Assembly (NCBI RefSeq): GCF_932274485.2 | Contig: NC_065883.2 | Span: 12,894,222-12,958,221, forward strand | DNA: 64,000 nucleotides | Source: Patella vulgata | Lineage: Eukaryota > Mollusca > Gastropoda > Patellidae | Direction of reading: 5' to 3' | Part shown: positions 34,358 to 45,682 of the stretch, piece by piece | Position numbering within the stretch: the stretch's first letter is position 1 | Layout of the letters: each line of letters starts with the position of its first letter | Program-made: the position numbers and the translations under genes | The notes under the pieces: model-generated | Databases searched by the model: none | Told to the model about the DNA's origin: nothing | The model's input: the letters and a program-made list of their open reading frames with translations, nothing else

Positions 34358-34642
34358 GGGGGGTTGGATGGCTGAATGGTTAGCATGTGCGTGCTGTATC
34401 ATAAAGTCTGTCATTGTGTCAACTGGCGTGGTTTCGAATCCCCGGTTGTACGTGACAAGGAGTAGGGTCGCCTGTCCAATCTTGTGGGTTTTCTCCGGGT
34501 CCTCCGGTTTCCTCCCACTGCTAAAAACCCCTACGCGCAAGCGAATTATGGAAATAAAATTGAACGATATGTTAGTCCCGAAATGACCTAGTTTGTGTCG
34601 AGTGGACGTTAAACCCCATTTCTCTCTCTCTCTCTCTCTCTC
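34358..34642 (+). mobile_element. SINE-A, full-length copy
   Basis: Intact head, core and (TC)n tail. Target duplication TGATTTGAA at 34349-34357 and 34643-34651. Confidence 0.94.
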
Positions 34643-34666
34643 TGATTTGAATTGTAGAATTAATAG

Positions 34667-35025
34667 GGGGTCACAGTTGCTAAGTGGGTAAGACACTGGA
34701 TCGCTAGCCTGGAGGTCGGGTGTTCGATCCCTGCATTGGCCTAGAAAGTTCATCCAGATTTTCCGGTGTGGTTCCCCCTTGTCAATGATGCAGGATGGAG
34801 GGTCTTACAACGACAGCTGTCTAGTCATTCGGATGAGACAAAAAACCAAAGTTCTGTGTACACATTGGCGTGCTCGTAAAAGATCCTTTGGCAGTTGGAG
34901 TAGGCCATAGTGCCGTTGTCCGGGCAAAATTTCCCTCGTAGCACACTGTATGGCACATGCCTGTCTTCATTAGCCTAGTTTGGAGCAAAACAGTAGGACG
35001 TTAAACCCCATTTCATTTCATTTCA
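34667..35025 (+). mobile_element. SINE-B, full-length copy
   Basis: Complete head GGGTCACAGTTGCTAAGTGG to (ATTTC)n. Target duplication TGTAGAATTAATAG at 34653-34666 and 35026-35039. It is inserted one base beyond the 3' target duplication of the SINE-A copy on its left. Confidence 0.94.
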
Positions 35026-35039
35026 TGTAGAATTAATAG

Positions 35040-36233
35040 TGATACAGTGTTATAGGATACTTCATTTAATTTGTACTAAATATACATTTACTGGTAAAGG
35101 TGACCTTTTATCCAGTAAAATATTAGATGTCCTCATTAGTTTTAGTTTGTATAAGTTAAATAGAATTGTGACAACCTATTTATTTTTTAGTGTTAGTTAT
35201 GTTGTCTGATGTTTGGACTAATGTTCGACAATCCAGGGTAATTTGATCGTGGTTATTATTTAATCTGATGTAACAACTGATTTACCTTTGGGCTACAGGC
35301 GGCAGCCATTGATTGTCTGTTATTCTATTGTAAATAAGGTTATAAATACTATTGATGGACGGGAATAATATTGATATTGTAATCGTAATGAGTTGATATA
35401 TCCGACATTATGTCAATTGGAATGAAGTTACGTAGCATCACGTTATCGCTTTATCTAGGCAGTGCCACATTTTGGAGAATTCGGCTCCGTGTATGGTCTC
35501 CCGATAACATATGTCAAATTTTTCTTAACTTTAACAGTTTTAGTTGTTTGATTTCAATGAAAAAATTTGATCGAGGTCCTCAAAGTTGCATGATTCGTAT
35601 ACCCCTAAGGCTAGCAGTACTCTAGGTCATTTTGCGACTAATGTAACCTGATTAGTACTGTAGGGCTGTATTAATTCCTGAACGTAAATTATTAGTTTAC
35701 TTTATTCCTTTCAAGGTAAACCTGTTTGAGTCCTAGTCAGCCTTCAGGCATCAATGTTTATTGTTTGCTTACATACTTATAGTGTAAAGGGTGTGAATTT
35801 TGTCTGAACATTGTTTTTTCTGCTTATTCTTTAGAACACTATAAGCCACATGTACTGCAAAGAGATATTTTAACTTAGTACCGATTGCCACATTGGAGCC
35901 AGCTTTTTTTGCCCCATACAGAAAACAAGACACATTCTCCTTGTTGTCAGGCCCACAATCCACATGTTTTATCCTAGGTAGGGACATAGGCTGTGTTTGA
36001 ACACAGTTGTTTAGAGTTTGTATTTAGTTTTATTCTGCTACATCGCCCTATGAAGCAGATATTAATTTCCGGCTTCAGAGAGAGAGAGAGAGAGAGAGAG
36101 ATCTGTATCATTTGCTTGATAAAAACAAAAAACAAGAGAGGAGACTCTTCGAAACGTTGCATAGTACTAAATTCAGTTATTATGTATCCGTAAAGTAGTT
36201 CCTTGTGTTAGTTAATATGTCCAATTGATATGC
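35040..36233. other. Non-coding stretch
   Basis: Contains an (AG)n run at about 36077-36101. No gene recognised; 60-72-codon frames are not convincing. Confidence 0.4.
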
Positions 36234-36245
36234 CTATTAAAGAAA

Positions 36246-36612
36246 GGGAACCACAGTGGCTAAGTGGGTAAGACACTGGCTCACTAGCCTGGAGGTCACA
36301 TGTTCTATCCCTGCATTGGCAGAGAAAGTTCATCAGGATTTTCCGACATGGTTTCCCCTTGTCAGTGGTGCAGGTCGGAGGGTCTGACAAGGACAGCTGT
36401 CTAGTCATTCGGATGTGATGAAAGACCGGGACTGTGTATACATTGGCGTTCACGTAAAAGATCCCTTGGCAGTTGGCATTTGATATAAGTAGGCCATAGT
36501 GCCACTGCCCGGGCAAAATTTTTCTCATAGCACACTGCATGACGTATGCCGTCTTCATTAGCCCAGTTTAGGAGCAGAACAGTAGGATGTTAAACCCCAT
36601 TTCATTTCAATT
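36246..36612 (+). mobile_element. SINE-B, full-length copy
   Basis: Head GGGAACCACAGTGGCTAAGT to an ATTTC tail. Target duplication CTATTAAAGAAA at 36234-36245 and 36613-36624. Confidence 0.94.
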
Positions 36613-36624
36613 CTATTAAAGAAA

Positions 36625-37780
36625 TTATTGATATTTTCACCTGGAACAGTGTCTCTTGTGTTTCAAATCAATCCATACAACCCAATATTGATAATGTTTG
36701 GTAATTATTCATGTCACATCCAGCTTATATAAGTTTAAAATTGTTTTTACTATTTAAAGGCAGAAAACAGATATAATTCCAATTGTAATTCCGCTAAGAA
36801 TGTTTAATAAAAATCTTGATATCTGTCGGCTATTTGTGTAGTTGAAGTTTTGTCAATATGCGACGAATGAACACAGTATTATTTAATGTTTTTTGTGTTT
36901 GAATCAATGAGTTTGCCAACATACTTAACGCATAAAAATGAATTGAATGAGATTGATATAGAATCTTTTCAAACAAGATGATTGTGTTATATTGATTAGG
37001 TTAAGAATAAGAGAAATAAAATTTGAAATATGAGATGTTTTTTTACTTGAGAATTGTAATTGAATTGAAGCTGTGAGATGACGTTAAAAGAATTTTAAGA
37101 GAATTTTTTTTAATAAAAAAGAAATGTTTAGATTTGGCTTTTCTTATTTCAAAAGATACTGAAGTTTTATTATTTACGATACTTCAAGATGTAGAGTGGC
37201 AGAAGACTAATCATCAAATGAGGACTGAAGAGTGTGCTTTTTATTAGATAGTAATTTAGACCGTTAAATACAATCTTGGTCTTGATGTTCATAGGTAAAA
37301 GTGAGCTATCATTCAGATGTTCACAAACAATTACAAGAAATTAAAGATGGCAGCATTGAATCCTCGGAAAGAAATACTGGCCCTTTGAATAGACTGATTG
37401 GCATTGACATTGTATTCTGCTACTGTTGAGAGAAATGTTCCATATTATGGTCAGATCATGATCAGGTGCTCTCTAATTCAGAAAACAGACAACCCTAGAT
37501 ATTTTATGTTGGTTTTCTTTATAAACCTTTTTTATTAATTTTCATCTTATATGACTGAAACAAGAATATTTATGAATTAAAAAGGAAAGTGAAATATTAA
37601 AAGACACCTGGGTAGTATTTTATATGGAGCGTGAAGAACTATATATATAAAAAAAAGTTTTTTTATTGTATGTATTTATGTCCGTATATTATATATGTCA
37701 TATCTTTATGTAGCTGTCACAAATAGGTTCTTAAAGACTAGATCTGTCAGAAAATAAGTATTTCATTCAACTGGTCTCTC
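36625..37780. other. A+T-rich non-coding stretch
   Basis: No gene or recognised repeat before the candidate exon at 37.8-37.94 kb. Confidence 0.4.
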
Positions 37781-37932
37781 TCAAGATGGCTTCACGCTTG
37801 ACTGAAGCTCATTTATGACAACCGGACAGAGTTAAGACTAACTCGAGGGTGACACAGTATTACTATGACTGGATTGACAAGAATTTTGATAGTTTTTTGC
37901 CGAGAGTAACCATTTTCTTAACTTTTCTTGAA

Positions 37933-37939
37933 ATGTATG
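37933..37939 (+). CDS. Candidate alternative first coding exon of the RING gene (start MY)
   Basis: An ATG-TAT-G runs straight into a strong donor, GTAAGTT (37940 on), so the exon would end in phase 1. That is the phase needed by the RING exon at 53855; joined, the start would read MYD-VDLVRNMK. The untranslated part could extend upstream over 37.78-37.93 kb, which holds a short upstream reading frame starting ATGGCTTCACGCTTG and ending at a stop after ten codons. A G is at -3 of the start. The support is only the donor plus the phase, so chance is possible. It would compete with, or be alternative to, the exon at 40084-40105. Confidence 0.22.
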
Positions 37940-38190
37940 GTAAGTTAAAACTTTTATATCTAATATCCAGTGATTATACTTAATCCAAGAATAGTGTATA
38001 TATATGGTAGTAAGTGTTAAATATCTAGAGTTTATGTATTAAGATAATCCTGTATTTAATAGGTCAGTTAAGATTAAAAAGTAATATTAATACCTATGTT
38101 TTTCTAGAGGCTATGATGACAATCCCATTATATAGAAGTTATTTATTACACCAACATTACACACTGACCCTAATTGTTTTTATTAACCGT

Positions 38191-38240
38191 CTTGATTAGC
38201 CCAGTCGGTGCAGAAAAGTAGGAGTTAAACCCCTTGTTAA
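38191..38240 (+). mobile_element. SINE-B 3' fragment
   Basis: ATTAGCCCAGTCGGTGCAGA followed by AGTAGGAGTTAAACCCC. Confidence 0.6.
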
Positions 38241-38323
38241 TTTGTTTCTTTTAATTTACCTTAATTATTCACAGACATCTGAGTAAGACAGATAGATGAA
38301 CAATGGAATTCCTATTTAATAGG

Positions 38324-38603
38324 GGTGGGGGGGTTGGATGGCTGAATGGTTAGCGTGCGCGCTCTGTATCATAAAGTCTGTCATTGAGTCGACTGGCGTG
38401 GTTTTGAATCAATGGTTGTACGTGGCAAGGAGTAGGGTCGCCTGTCCTACCTTGTGGGTTTTCTCTGGGTCCTCTGGTTTCCTCCCACTGCTAAAGACCC
38501 CTACGCGCAAGCGAATTATTGAAATAAAATTAAACCATATGTTAGTCCCGAAATGACCTAGTTTGTGTCGAGTGGACGTTAAACCCCATTTCTCTCTCTC
38601 TCT
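38324..38603 (+). mobile_element. SINE-A, full-length copy
   Basis: Intact and little diverged. Target duplication CCTATTTAATAGG, itself palindromic, at 38311-38323 and 38604-38616. Confidence 0.95.
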
Positions 38604-38792
38604 CCTATTTAATAGGTAAACTTAGTACAAAAACTAAATTAGTATGTTACAAAATTTTAACATTCTTTGTTATAGCCATTTACAGTTTTTGGTTTAATTT
38701 TTACCCTAAAATATATTCAAATTGATTATTTGATATTTAATAAAGAAATCAAAATTAAAATATGCATTGTAAATGATCTTCCGACTTGTATT

Positions 38793-39206
38793 CAGGGCTG
38801 GAAGGAGTCAAAATTGTGGCTTAACTAGTTAAAAATTAACGAGTTAACTCGTCAAAATTACAATAGAACAAAAACACATAGCAAGTATGCCTACAAAATA
38901 AAGATATCCATATTTATATAAACTTCTACGCGTTTATCCAACATGACATTACAGAATTGTCCAATATTTTTAATCATCTTTACTATTTTCATGGAAGAAA
39001 GCGATTGCAGATGCCGTTTCCTTAAATACAGCCATTCGTCTTTGTTCATATACGAGTCCATAAGTTGAAAATCATCATACTTAACACACAAAGAGCTAGA
39101 TTTCCTTTTTAAAACGTTACATGTAACTTTAATTTATCTAGTTAAAAAACAATTTGACTAGTTAAAATTGTTTAACTAGTTAACCAGTTAACTCCACCCA
39201 GCCCTG
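38793..39206. mobile_element. hAT-like non-autonomous element
   Basis: Inverted ends CAGGGCTGGAAGGAGT (38793) and, on the other strand, CAGGGCTGGGTGGAGT (from 39206). Both are followed by clusters of TTAACTAGTTAA-like words. Eight-base flanks CTTGTATT (38785-38792) and CTTGGATT (39207-39214) match at seven positions. A CAGGG start with an 8-bp duplication is typical of hAT transposons. The 66-codon reverse frame inside (38891-39091) shows no transposase signature. Confidence 0.82.
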
Positions 39207-39458
39207 CTTGGATTCCATTGGATTAAAAAGAAACCCATCCAAAGATTTTAAGGTGACACTGACTTGTTGATCATATATTTGTAAATAACAAACAGAATTT
39301 GTTGTGTAGTGTTTCTGAATTGTCAAATAGAAAATTTATTTTTTTTGTCAGTGTGTTGGTGTTGCAAATTGAGTGGACAAAAAACTGCACACAAGTGTAG
39401 ACAATATATATGTATAACTGCGCGCTCGTGTATTCGTATGAATGAATGAGTCGTATTG

Positions 39459-39466
39459 TATAAAGG
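39459..39466 (+). promoter_or_regulatory. Possible TATA element
   Basis: TATAAAGG lies in a locally CpG-containing stretch (CGCGCTCGTG just upstream), about 620 bases before the candidate start at 40084. Position and motif are the only support. Confidence 0.15.
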
Positions 39467-40083
39467 TTTAAATAGGATTGGTGGTTTAACGGTGGGAGGT
39501 GCAGTCGTGTAATAGTTGTAAAGCTTTCAATTATTGGACAGATAACAAGATATATACAGCCATTTATATGCCATTAGATTTGTTGAATATTTGAATAATG
39601 TTTATATGTCGTCTTTACATGGTTTAAAAGAGGTGAAAGATAGTAGGCGTTGCTGACTTCATGTAACTATCTTGTAACTATCATAAGTGTACAATGTCGC
39701 GGGAGATATCAGATTTATTTGTGACTTCTTGTAAGATATGTGAATATTTTAAATCAGTTTCACCGTATTCATTTATATACTATTGAGATTTATTGAAGAA
39801 TTAAATAAGGTACAATTTTTATGTGATAGACGATGCATTCTGTGTAACAAGGAAGATATCTATTTTATTTACGATTTAATTTGTGAGAAATACAGTATTC
39901 AAAGTTACTGCATTGTTTAAAAAGTGGCGTTATTCTTCAATTAAACATGTGACCTGCAGACATGATTGTCTATATGGAAATCGGATATTAGCTGCAGATT
40001 ACATATTTGTGTCTATAAAATTACTGAATGCTAATTTCTTTCTTATAAAATCCTCAAAGACAAAAGCGATTGACTCTATAAGT

Positions 40084-40105
40084 ATGAAGTTGTCTGGAAG
40101 ACTAA
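40084..40105 (+). CDS. Candidate first coding exon of the RING gene (start MKLSGRL)
   Basis: ATG AAG TTG TCT GGA AGA CTA A is followed by a strong donor, GTAAGTG, at 40106. A is at -3 of the ATG, and no other in-frame ATG occurs back to a stop at 39877-39879. The exon ends in phase 1. Its final A plus the first two bases of the exon at 53855 make an Asn codon, giving MKLSGRLNVDLVRNMK ahead of the RING. The open frame continues 68 codons upstream without an ATG, so this could instead be part of an internal exon (AG acceptors at 39893-39894 or 39956-39957). A 13.7-kb first intron would follow. Splice phase and donor quality support it; transcript proof is lacking. Confidence 0.45.
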
Positions 40106-40248
40106 GTAAGTGAATTAAATTTGATTTGATTTGGTCTTGGAGTTGATTGGCGTCAAGGGTCGAGACCAATGTCGTTGATTACTGTCTGACATACTTCTGC
40201 TACTATAGATTGCCCTGTCAACTACTTGAATAGCTGGTGATCTATGTC

Positions 40249-40510
40249 GAATACAACAAGATCTCTTAGACTAACCTGAAATACAATATAAATTTGTGGT
40301 TACCATTATATTCATTATCCTTGAATCTATCTTTGACGTTCTGTTATTAGGATATAAAATTATCGTCTTCATAGGCCTTCATGTTCCAATACCACAAGAT
40401 CTTCACAGACTAACTCGAAATACAATATAAATGTGTGGCTACTATTGTATTTGTTATCCGTTGAATCTATCTTATGCCGTCTGCTATTAGGGTATGAAAT
40501 TGTCAATTGT
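40249..40510. repeat. Tandem duplication, about 139 bp x 2
   Basis: AATACMACAAGATCT and CTAACYTGAAATACAATATA (CTAACTCG in the second) start units at about 40249 and 40388. Both continue through a TTGAATCTATCTT block and TATTAGGRTATRAAATT. Confidence 0.88.
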
Positions 40511-41177
40511 GACCTCTATTTATTATCTTCTCTTGAATACGTCTTTTAGAAGTTCCAAAAGATTTTCATTTAACAATATTCTTTTGAAGAATACATTATG
40601 AATGGTATAGTATATTTTATGCGCGTTTCTGTAGACGAGGACATCCAGACAATAGATAATAGTACGTTATAGTAAAGTATGAAAAGTAACGTAAAATATG
40701 AAGCATATACTAATTTTGTCATAAAAACATCAAAGGCATTTTTGTATGATCAAAGTTCTGATTTCGTATAATGACAAGCACTTTTGAAAAATGTCACCTA
40801 AGAGTTTTTTTTGGTCAAAGTAGCATCTAGGATTGGTTCATCTTTATATTGCACATCTCATACCTTGACTTTATTAGTAGTTAATTTTGTTGTACACCGG
40901 GGTAAAAAATATTTGCCGAACATTCAAGATGTATTAAAATTAAGAGAACGTCAAAAATGGTTAAATTGTTTCAATGGCATTTAGTAATCGAGCTGGAAAT
41001 AAACCGGACACAATTCTATGCAACTGGTAATTGCTACTTATTAGGGCGTGGCATTAGATAAAGCCTACTGAAACCTTGTCGAAAATATCAATTGGTAATA
41101 AATAGTAATTGTATTCTGGAAACAATTCTATGTAATACAATTACTGCTTATTAATGAGTTATGTTTGATTAAAGCCT

Positions 41178-41417
41178 GGGGTTAGCATGTGTGCACTGTA
41201 TCATAAGGTCTGTTATTGAGTCATCAACTGCCGTGGTTTTGATTTCCCGGTTGTACATGACAAGGAGTAGGGTCGCCTGTTCAACCTCCGGTTTCCTCCC
41301 ACTGCTAAAGACCCCATACGTGCAAGCGAATTATTGAAATAAAATTGAACCATATGTTAGTCCCGAAATGACCAAGTTTGTGTTGAGTGGATGTTAAACC
41401 CCATTTCTCTCTCTCTC
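41178..41417 (+). mobile_element. SINE-A, copy missing head start and part of the core
   Basis: Begins GGGGTTAGCATGTGTGCACT; the CGTGGGTTTTCTCCGGGTCC block is absent. Target duplication TTGATTAAAGCCT (41165-41177) and TTGATAAAAGCCT (41418-41430). Confidence 0.9.
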
Positions 41418-41923
41418 TTGATAAAAGCCTAGTTGAAACATGAAGTTATATTTGGAAGAATTATGTCCTGTATAAGATTAGGTGAACAAACTGAGTTGCA
41501 CAGATACAGAGATAAGCGATGTGATTGTTATATGACATTTATAGATCAACTACCTTTAAACAACTTCTGTAATAAAAATACAGATAAAATATAAGACATA
41601 ATGTTGACATGTAGAGAGATTAGGATTGGCAAGGTGGTAGCACTTAAATATTAGATACATAGGATTGTATTTTATTGCATTTAAACACCCCTATTAAGGA
41701 CATTATTTGAATATTATAATACATGTACATACGATTCACAATCCCATTTATGGATATAATTACTAGTATTTACAGTGTAATGGATAATTTTAACTCATAT
41801 GAATAAGTTTTATATAGGATGCATCTTTAAACTAAGTTATCATGAATGAAGCCCAAGTTAAGCTGGTTTAAAAACGCAGACAATTGCTAAGCTGTATAAC
41901 ATAATTTTCTCAATGTGTGTGTG

Positions 41924-41980
41924 TGAATTATAGCTTTATTTTACGTCTGCTTCCACCGAAGTCATATCGCAGACAGTTAC
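41924..41980 (+). repeat. Dispersed short repeat R, copy 1
   Basis: GTGTGAATTATAGCTTTATT is followed by TTACGTCTGCTTCCACCGAA and GTCATATCGCAGACAG. It matches, in reverse, 43393-43432, and also the sequence at 23080-23285 that a SINE-A split. Confidence 0.7.
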
Positions 41981-42389
41981 ATATTATATACAAATGAAAT
42001 ATTTACAAAGTCATTTAGGTCGTCTGAAAAAAAAGGTGGGGCAAATAAACGAGTTTCAAAACACTAACTCTCTACCTGTCTTTGAGAAAGCTTTTTTTTT
42101 TTTAAAAGCTGATTTGTCTTGTTCACCTGAAGGGGTTCTCTTAAATTTGCCAGTTTAAGCGAGTTCTTAGCATGCATAATGCATATTTCATTTCTTTTTG
42201 TGAAAAATCTATGCTTTCAATTTGAAAAACCACACACCTAATTATCTCTAAACACAGACAGTTGCTGTCAGTACAGATAAGCTGGTTTCACTTAAAGTAA
42301 ATGTAAATTCTAAACTCTCCTGACATAAAACTTTCTGTTTTGTATTTCGTAAGATTTAGATAAAGATAGTTTAAAATAGATAATGAAAA

Positions 42390-42728
42390 GGGAGTCACGG
42401 TGGCTAAGTGGGTAAGACGCTGGCTCGCTAGTCCAAAGGTTGGGTGTTCGATCCCTACATTGGCCGAGAAAGTTCATCCAGATTTTCCGGCGTGGTCCCC
42501 CCTTTTCAGTGATGCAGGATGGAGGGCCTGACAAGGACAGCTGTCTAGTCCTTGGAATGGCATGCATGTAAAAGATCCCTTGACAGTTGGAATTTGATAT
42601 AAGAGTAGGCCATAGTGCCTGTCTGAGCAAAATTGCCCTCATAGCACACTGTATGGCATATGCCCATCTTCATTATCCCTGTTCGGAGCAGAACATTAGG
42701 ACGTTAAACTTTATTTTATTTAATTTCA
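42390..42728 (+). mobile_element. SINE-B, copy with an internal deletion
   Basis: Complete head (GGAGTCACGGTGGCTAAGTG). A ~40-base gap at the GTACACATTGG region joins TCCTTGGAATGG directly to CATGCATGTAAAAGATCC. The tail is TTATTTTATTTAATTTC. Flanks AGATAATGAAAA / AGATAAAAAAAA are a possible target duplication. Confidence 0.88.
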
Positions 42729-42739
42729 GATAAAAAAAA

Positions 42740-42909
42740 ATGATCCATTTGGATTTCTGCCATTCGATGATCTAGAGAATTGATTATGGGCTTGTCTTGT
42801 TAATAATTGTCTAGTTGTTTAATAGTTTATAGAACTTTATAGAACATTTAAAGTCAAAATAAAGACCTGCAATAGGCAGATTCAGCTCTTACATAATGCA
42901 TCTTTGAAA
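42740..42909 (+). mobile_element. TTAA-flanked MITE, right-end fragment
   Basis: ATCTAGAGAATTGATTATGG and AAAGACCTGCAATAGGCAGA, ending ACATAATGCATCTTTGAAA. A SINE-B then inserted at its very end. Confidence 0.75.
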
Positions 42910-43287
42910 TGAAATGAAATGAAATGAAATGGGGTTTAACGTCCTTCTGTTTTGCTCCGAACTGGGCTAATGAAGACGGGCATACGCCATACAGTGTGCT
43001 ATGAGGGAAATTTTGCCCGGACAGCGGCACTACGGCCTACTCTTATATCAAATTCCAACTGTCAAGGGATCTTTTACGTGCACGCCAATGTGTACACGGG
43101 ACCTCGGTTTTTCGTCTCATCCGAATGACTAGACAGCTGTCCTTGTCAGGCCCTCCGTCCTGCATCACTGACAAGGGGAAACCACGCCGGAAAATCTGGA
43201 TGAACTTTCTCGGCCAATGCAGGAATCTAACACCCGACCTCCAGGCTAGCGAGCCAGCGCCTCATCCACTTAGCCACCGTGATCCCC
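42910..43287 (-). mobile_element. SINE-B, full-length copy
   Basis: From TGAAATGAAATGAAATGGGG to CTTAGCCACCGTGATCCCC. Target duplication GCATCTTTGAAA at 42898-42909 and 43288-43299. The head, here reversed, is among the best preserved in the window. Confidence 0.95.
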
Positions 43288-43392
43288 GCATCTTTGAAAA
43301 TACCGGTGTTTAATACTAGCCGATATATAGCCATCTACCGAACACTATATAAGATCATGAAGAATGTGTAATCTCAATTGTTGTCCATATCA

Positions 43393-43432
43393 CTTCAGTG
43401 GAAGCGGACATTAAATAAAGCTATTTCACACA
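43393..43432 (-). repeat. Dispersed short repeat R, copy 2 (inverted)
   Basis: CTTCAGTGGAAGCGGACATT then AAATAAAGCTATTTCACAC is the reverse complement of the 41924 copy at most positions. Confidence 0.7.
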
Positions 43433-44119
43433 TACAATCTCAAAATCTTTTAATTGCTTCAATGGAACAAGAATGTAAAAAAAAGAGTTGTGTGTCTCAT
43501 TGAATGTGTATCTACATTCACGGAGAGCTTCTCAATTGTCTAATTTCTTCTTTCGTGTGAGAAACGTTTTCTTGACTTATTTTGCGAGACTATTCATCAG
43601 TTCATTAGAGGTTAACACAAGTGCATGTGGATATTTGACCATTGTGCTAAAACAGACTTGAATCTATTCACTAAATTGAAAGGGCAGTTTCCCACTTTGA
43701 CACCTTTTGTCTCGGCTAGCCTTGAGCCACTTTGTTAAGTGGACTTTTAATAACATTTGAAATGTTACTGAAGAAAGGGGATTTAACCATAAAGATTGGC
43801 CCGTCTGTTTTATTTGCTATTGTTTAATTCATTCAAATATTGTCTAGAAGGCTTGGATATAGAATCTACTTGAGTTTCTGCGGAGGGGGCCATGTTTTTC
43901 TCAATTGTTTTCGTGCATTATGGCTGTCCATACAAATGTAATTTCTCTCTTCAGATTTTAAGACACTATCGGATTTTCCACAGGTTAATTCATGCAAAAA
44001 TACTCTTAATTGATCATTTAATATTTAATTAAGTAAAAAAAACACCAAAATATCAACAGTAAATAATCTGACTTGGAATTTAAAATTTTCCAAACTTTTA
44101 GGTGATGCTGGCTTGTTTG
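43433..44119. other. Non-coding stretch
   Basis: Nothing recognised. Confidence 0.4.
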
Positions 44120-44277
44120 TAGGGTTGACTGTCCAATGTCGTGGATTTTCTCTGTGACCTCCAGTTTCCTCAGGCTGCTAAAAAAAAAACAACCTACGTG
44201 CAAGCCAATTATTAAAAAAAGAAAATGAACTATATGTTAGTCCCAAAATGACCTAGTTTGTGTTGAGTGGACATTTC
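44120..44277 (+). mobile_element. SINE-A, 5'-truncated degenerate copy
   Basis: GGGTTGACTGTCCAATGTCG, TGGATTTTCTCTGTGACCTC, GTTAGTCCCAAAATGACCTA and TTGAGTGGACATTTCTGTC are in order. An A-run expansion is in the middle. Confidence 0.8.
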
Positions 44278-45296
44278 TGTCTTTTTGTATATACTGAACG
44301 ACATTGAACCATATTTAAGTGATTCAAAACCCCTCAAATAATGATCACCTGCTTTTGCTTTTATTGATTTTAAAGAATCAACAAGTTCATGTAGGCCTGG
44401 ATATTTGATATTATTTTGTTGATTTATTCCGTGTTTTTATTCATCAATAGGAAAAAACTATTCAAGCATATAAAAGCATCTAAAAATACTCCAAGTTTGT
44501 GTATTTAAACAAGAAAGTAATTGCAGTGCAGTTAAGTAAAATTGTCAATGTTATTACTAAATAACCCTAAGGTTACCTGGGTGGAAACCATTATACAAAA
44601 TAATATTTTTTTTTTTTAGAACTTAAATGTTTTTATTTAAAGCAGTAATTTGAATAGAGCGAGGCTTTCAGGTTCAACATTCGTTCTATATAAATAAAGA
44701 TTAATAAATGAAGTGGAAAGCTAAGTTAAGTTGATTAGATGTAGAGACTAAATTTGCACGGTATTGTCAAGAGACCAAACGTCAATGTGAAGTCTGTGAT
44801 GTTGATGATAAACTTCAATTTGTATTTTTTTTTATAAATCCTGAACTGGTAATTAGAAGTCATTGAAGTAAATATTGACGGATCCAATTATCGTCTGCTT
44901 TGTCAAGAATCAGACGGCTACAATTTATATATATATGTATGTAGACAGTGATTGTAATGAAACACAATGACTGGAACATACGATTTAATTATCTGAATAG
45001 ACAAGTCTTTTGAATTTTGTTTTGTAAATGGTAAAAGGCTATACAAATGTTGTGGACTGTTAACTTTTTTTTGGTTAGTTTTCTGTGTGCTGTGTTTCTG
45101 TTCAATACAGTCATCTTCTTTTAAAGACGAATAAGGACCATCTAAATAATACATACTTATGGAAGAATAATTACTTATTTATTTGGTCAATGTTTCGAAG
45201 AGTATTCTCTCAATAGTAAGTGCAAGAGAACCTAGTAAGTGCAGGAGGACGGCTCTACACACAAAACAAAACCGACAAGATAAACTACATAAACAT
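44278..45296. other. A+T-rich non-coding stretch
   Basis: At 45215-45250 a doubled TAGTAAGTGCARGAG word occurs, also seen at 50393 (ATAGTAAGTGCAGGGGGAC). No gene. Confidence 0.4.
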
Positions 45297-45309
45297 TACA
45301 AGAAATAAA

Positions 45310-45669
45310 TGAAATGAAATGGGGTTTAATGTCCTACTGTTCTGCTCCTAAACTGGTGTAATGAAGACGGGCATACGCCATACAGTGTGCTATGAGGGAA
45401 ATTTTGCCCGGGCAACGACACTACTCTTATATCGAATTCCAACTGCCAAGGGATCTTTAACGTGCACGCCAATGTGTACACGGGACCTTTTTCCATCCCA
45501 TCCAAACGACTAGACAGCTGTCCTTGTCAGGCTCTCCATCCTGCACCACTGACAAGGGGAAACCACGCCGAAAAATCTGGATGAACTTTCTCGGCCAATG
45601 CAGGGATCGAACACCCGACCGCCAGGCTAGCGAGCCAGCATCTTACCCACTTAGCCACCGTGATCCCCC
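45310..45669 (-). mobile_element. SINE-B, full-length copy
   Basis: From TGAAATGAAATGGGGTTTAA to TTAGCCACCGTGATCCCCC. Target duplication TACAAGAAATAAA (45297-45309) and TACAAAAAATAAA (45670-45682). Confidence 0.95.
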
Positions 45670-45682
45670 TACAAAAAATAAA

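Noticed and set aside
34310-34753. 147-codon reverse open frame ending in a QCRDRTPDLQASDP-like peptide
   Set aside because: It is the antisense of adjacent SINE-A and SINE-B copies. The same peptides recur at every copy (e.g. 42310-42642, 29589-30032).
38891-39091. Possible transposase remnant inside the hAT-like element
   Set aside because: Only 66 codons in reverse, with no recognisable catalytic or dimerisation motif.
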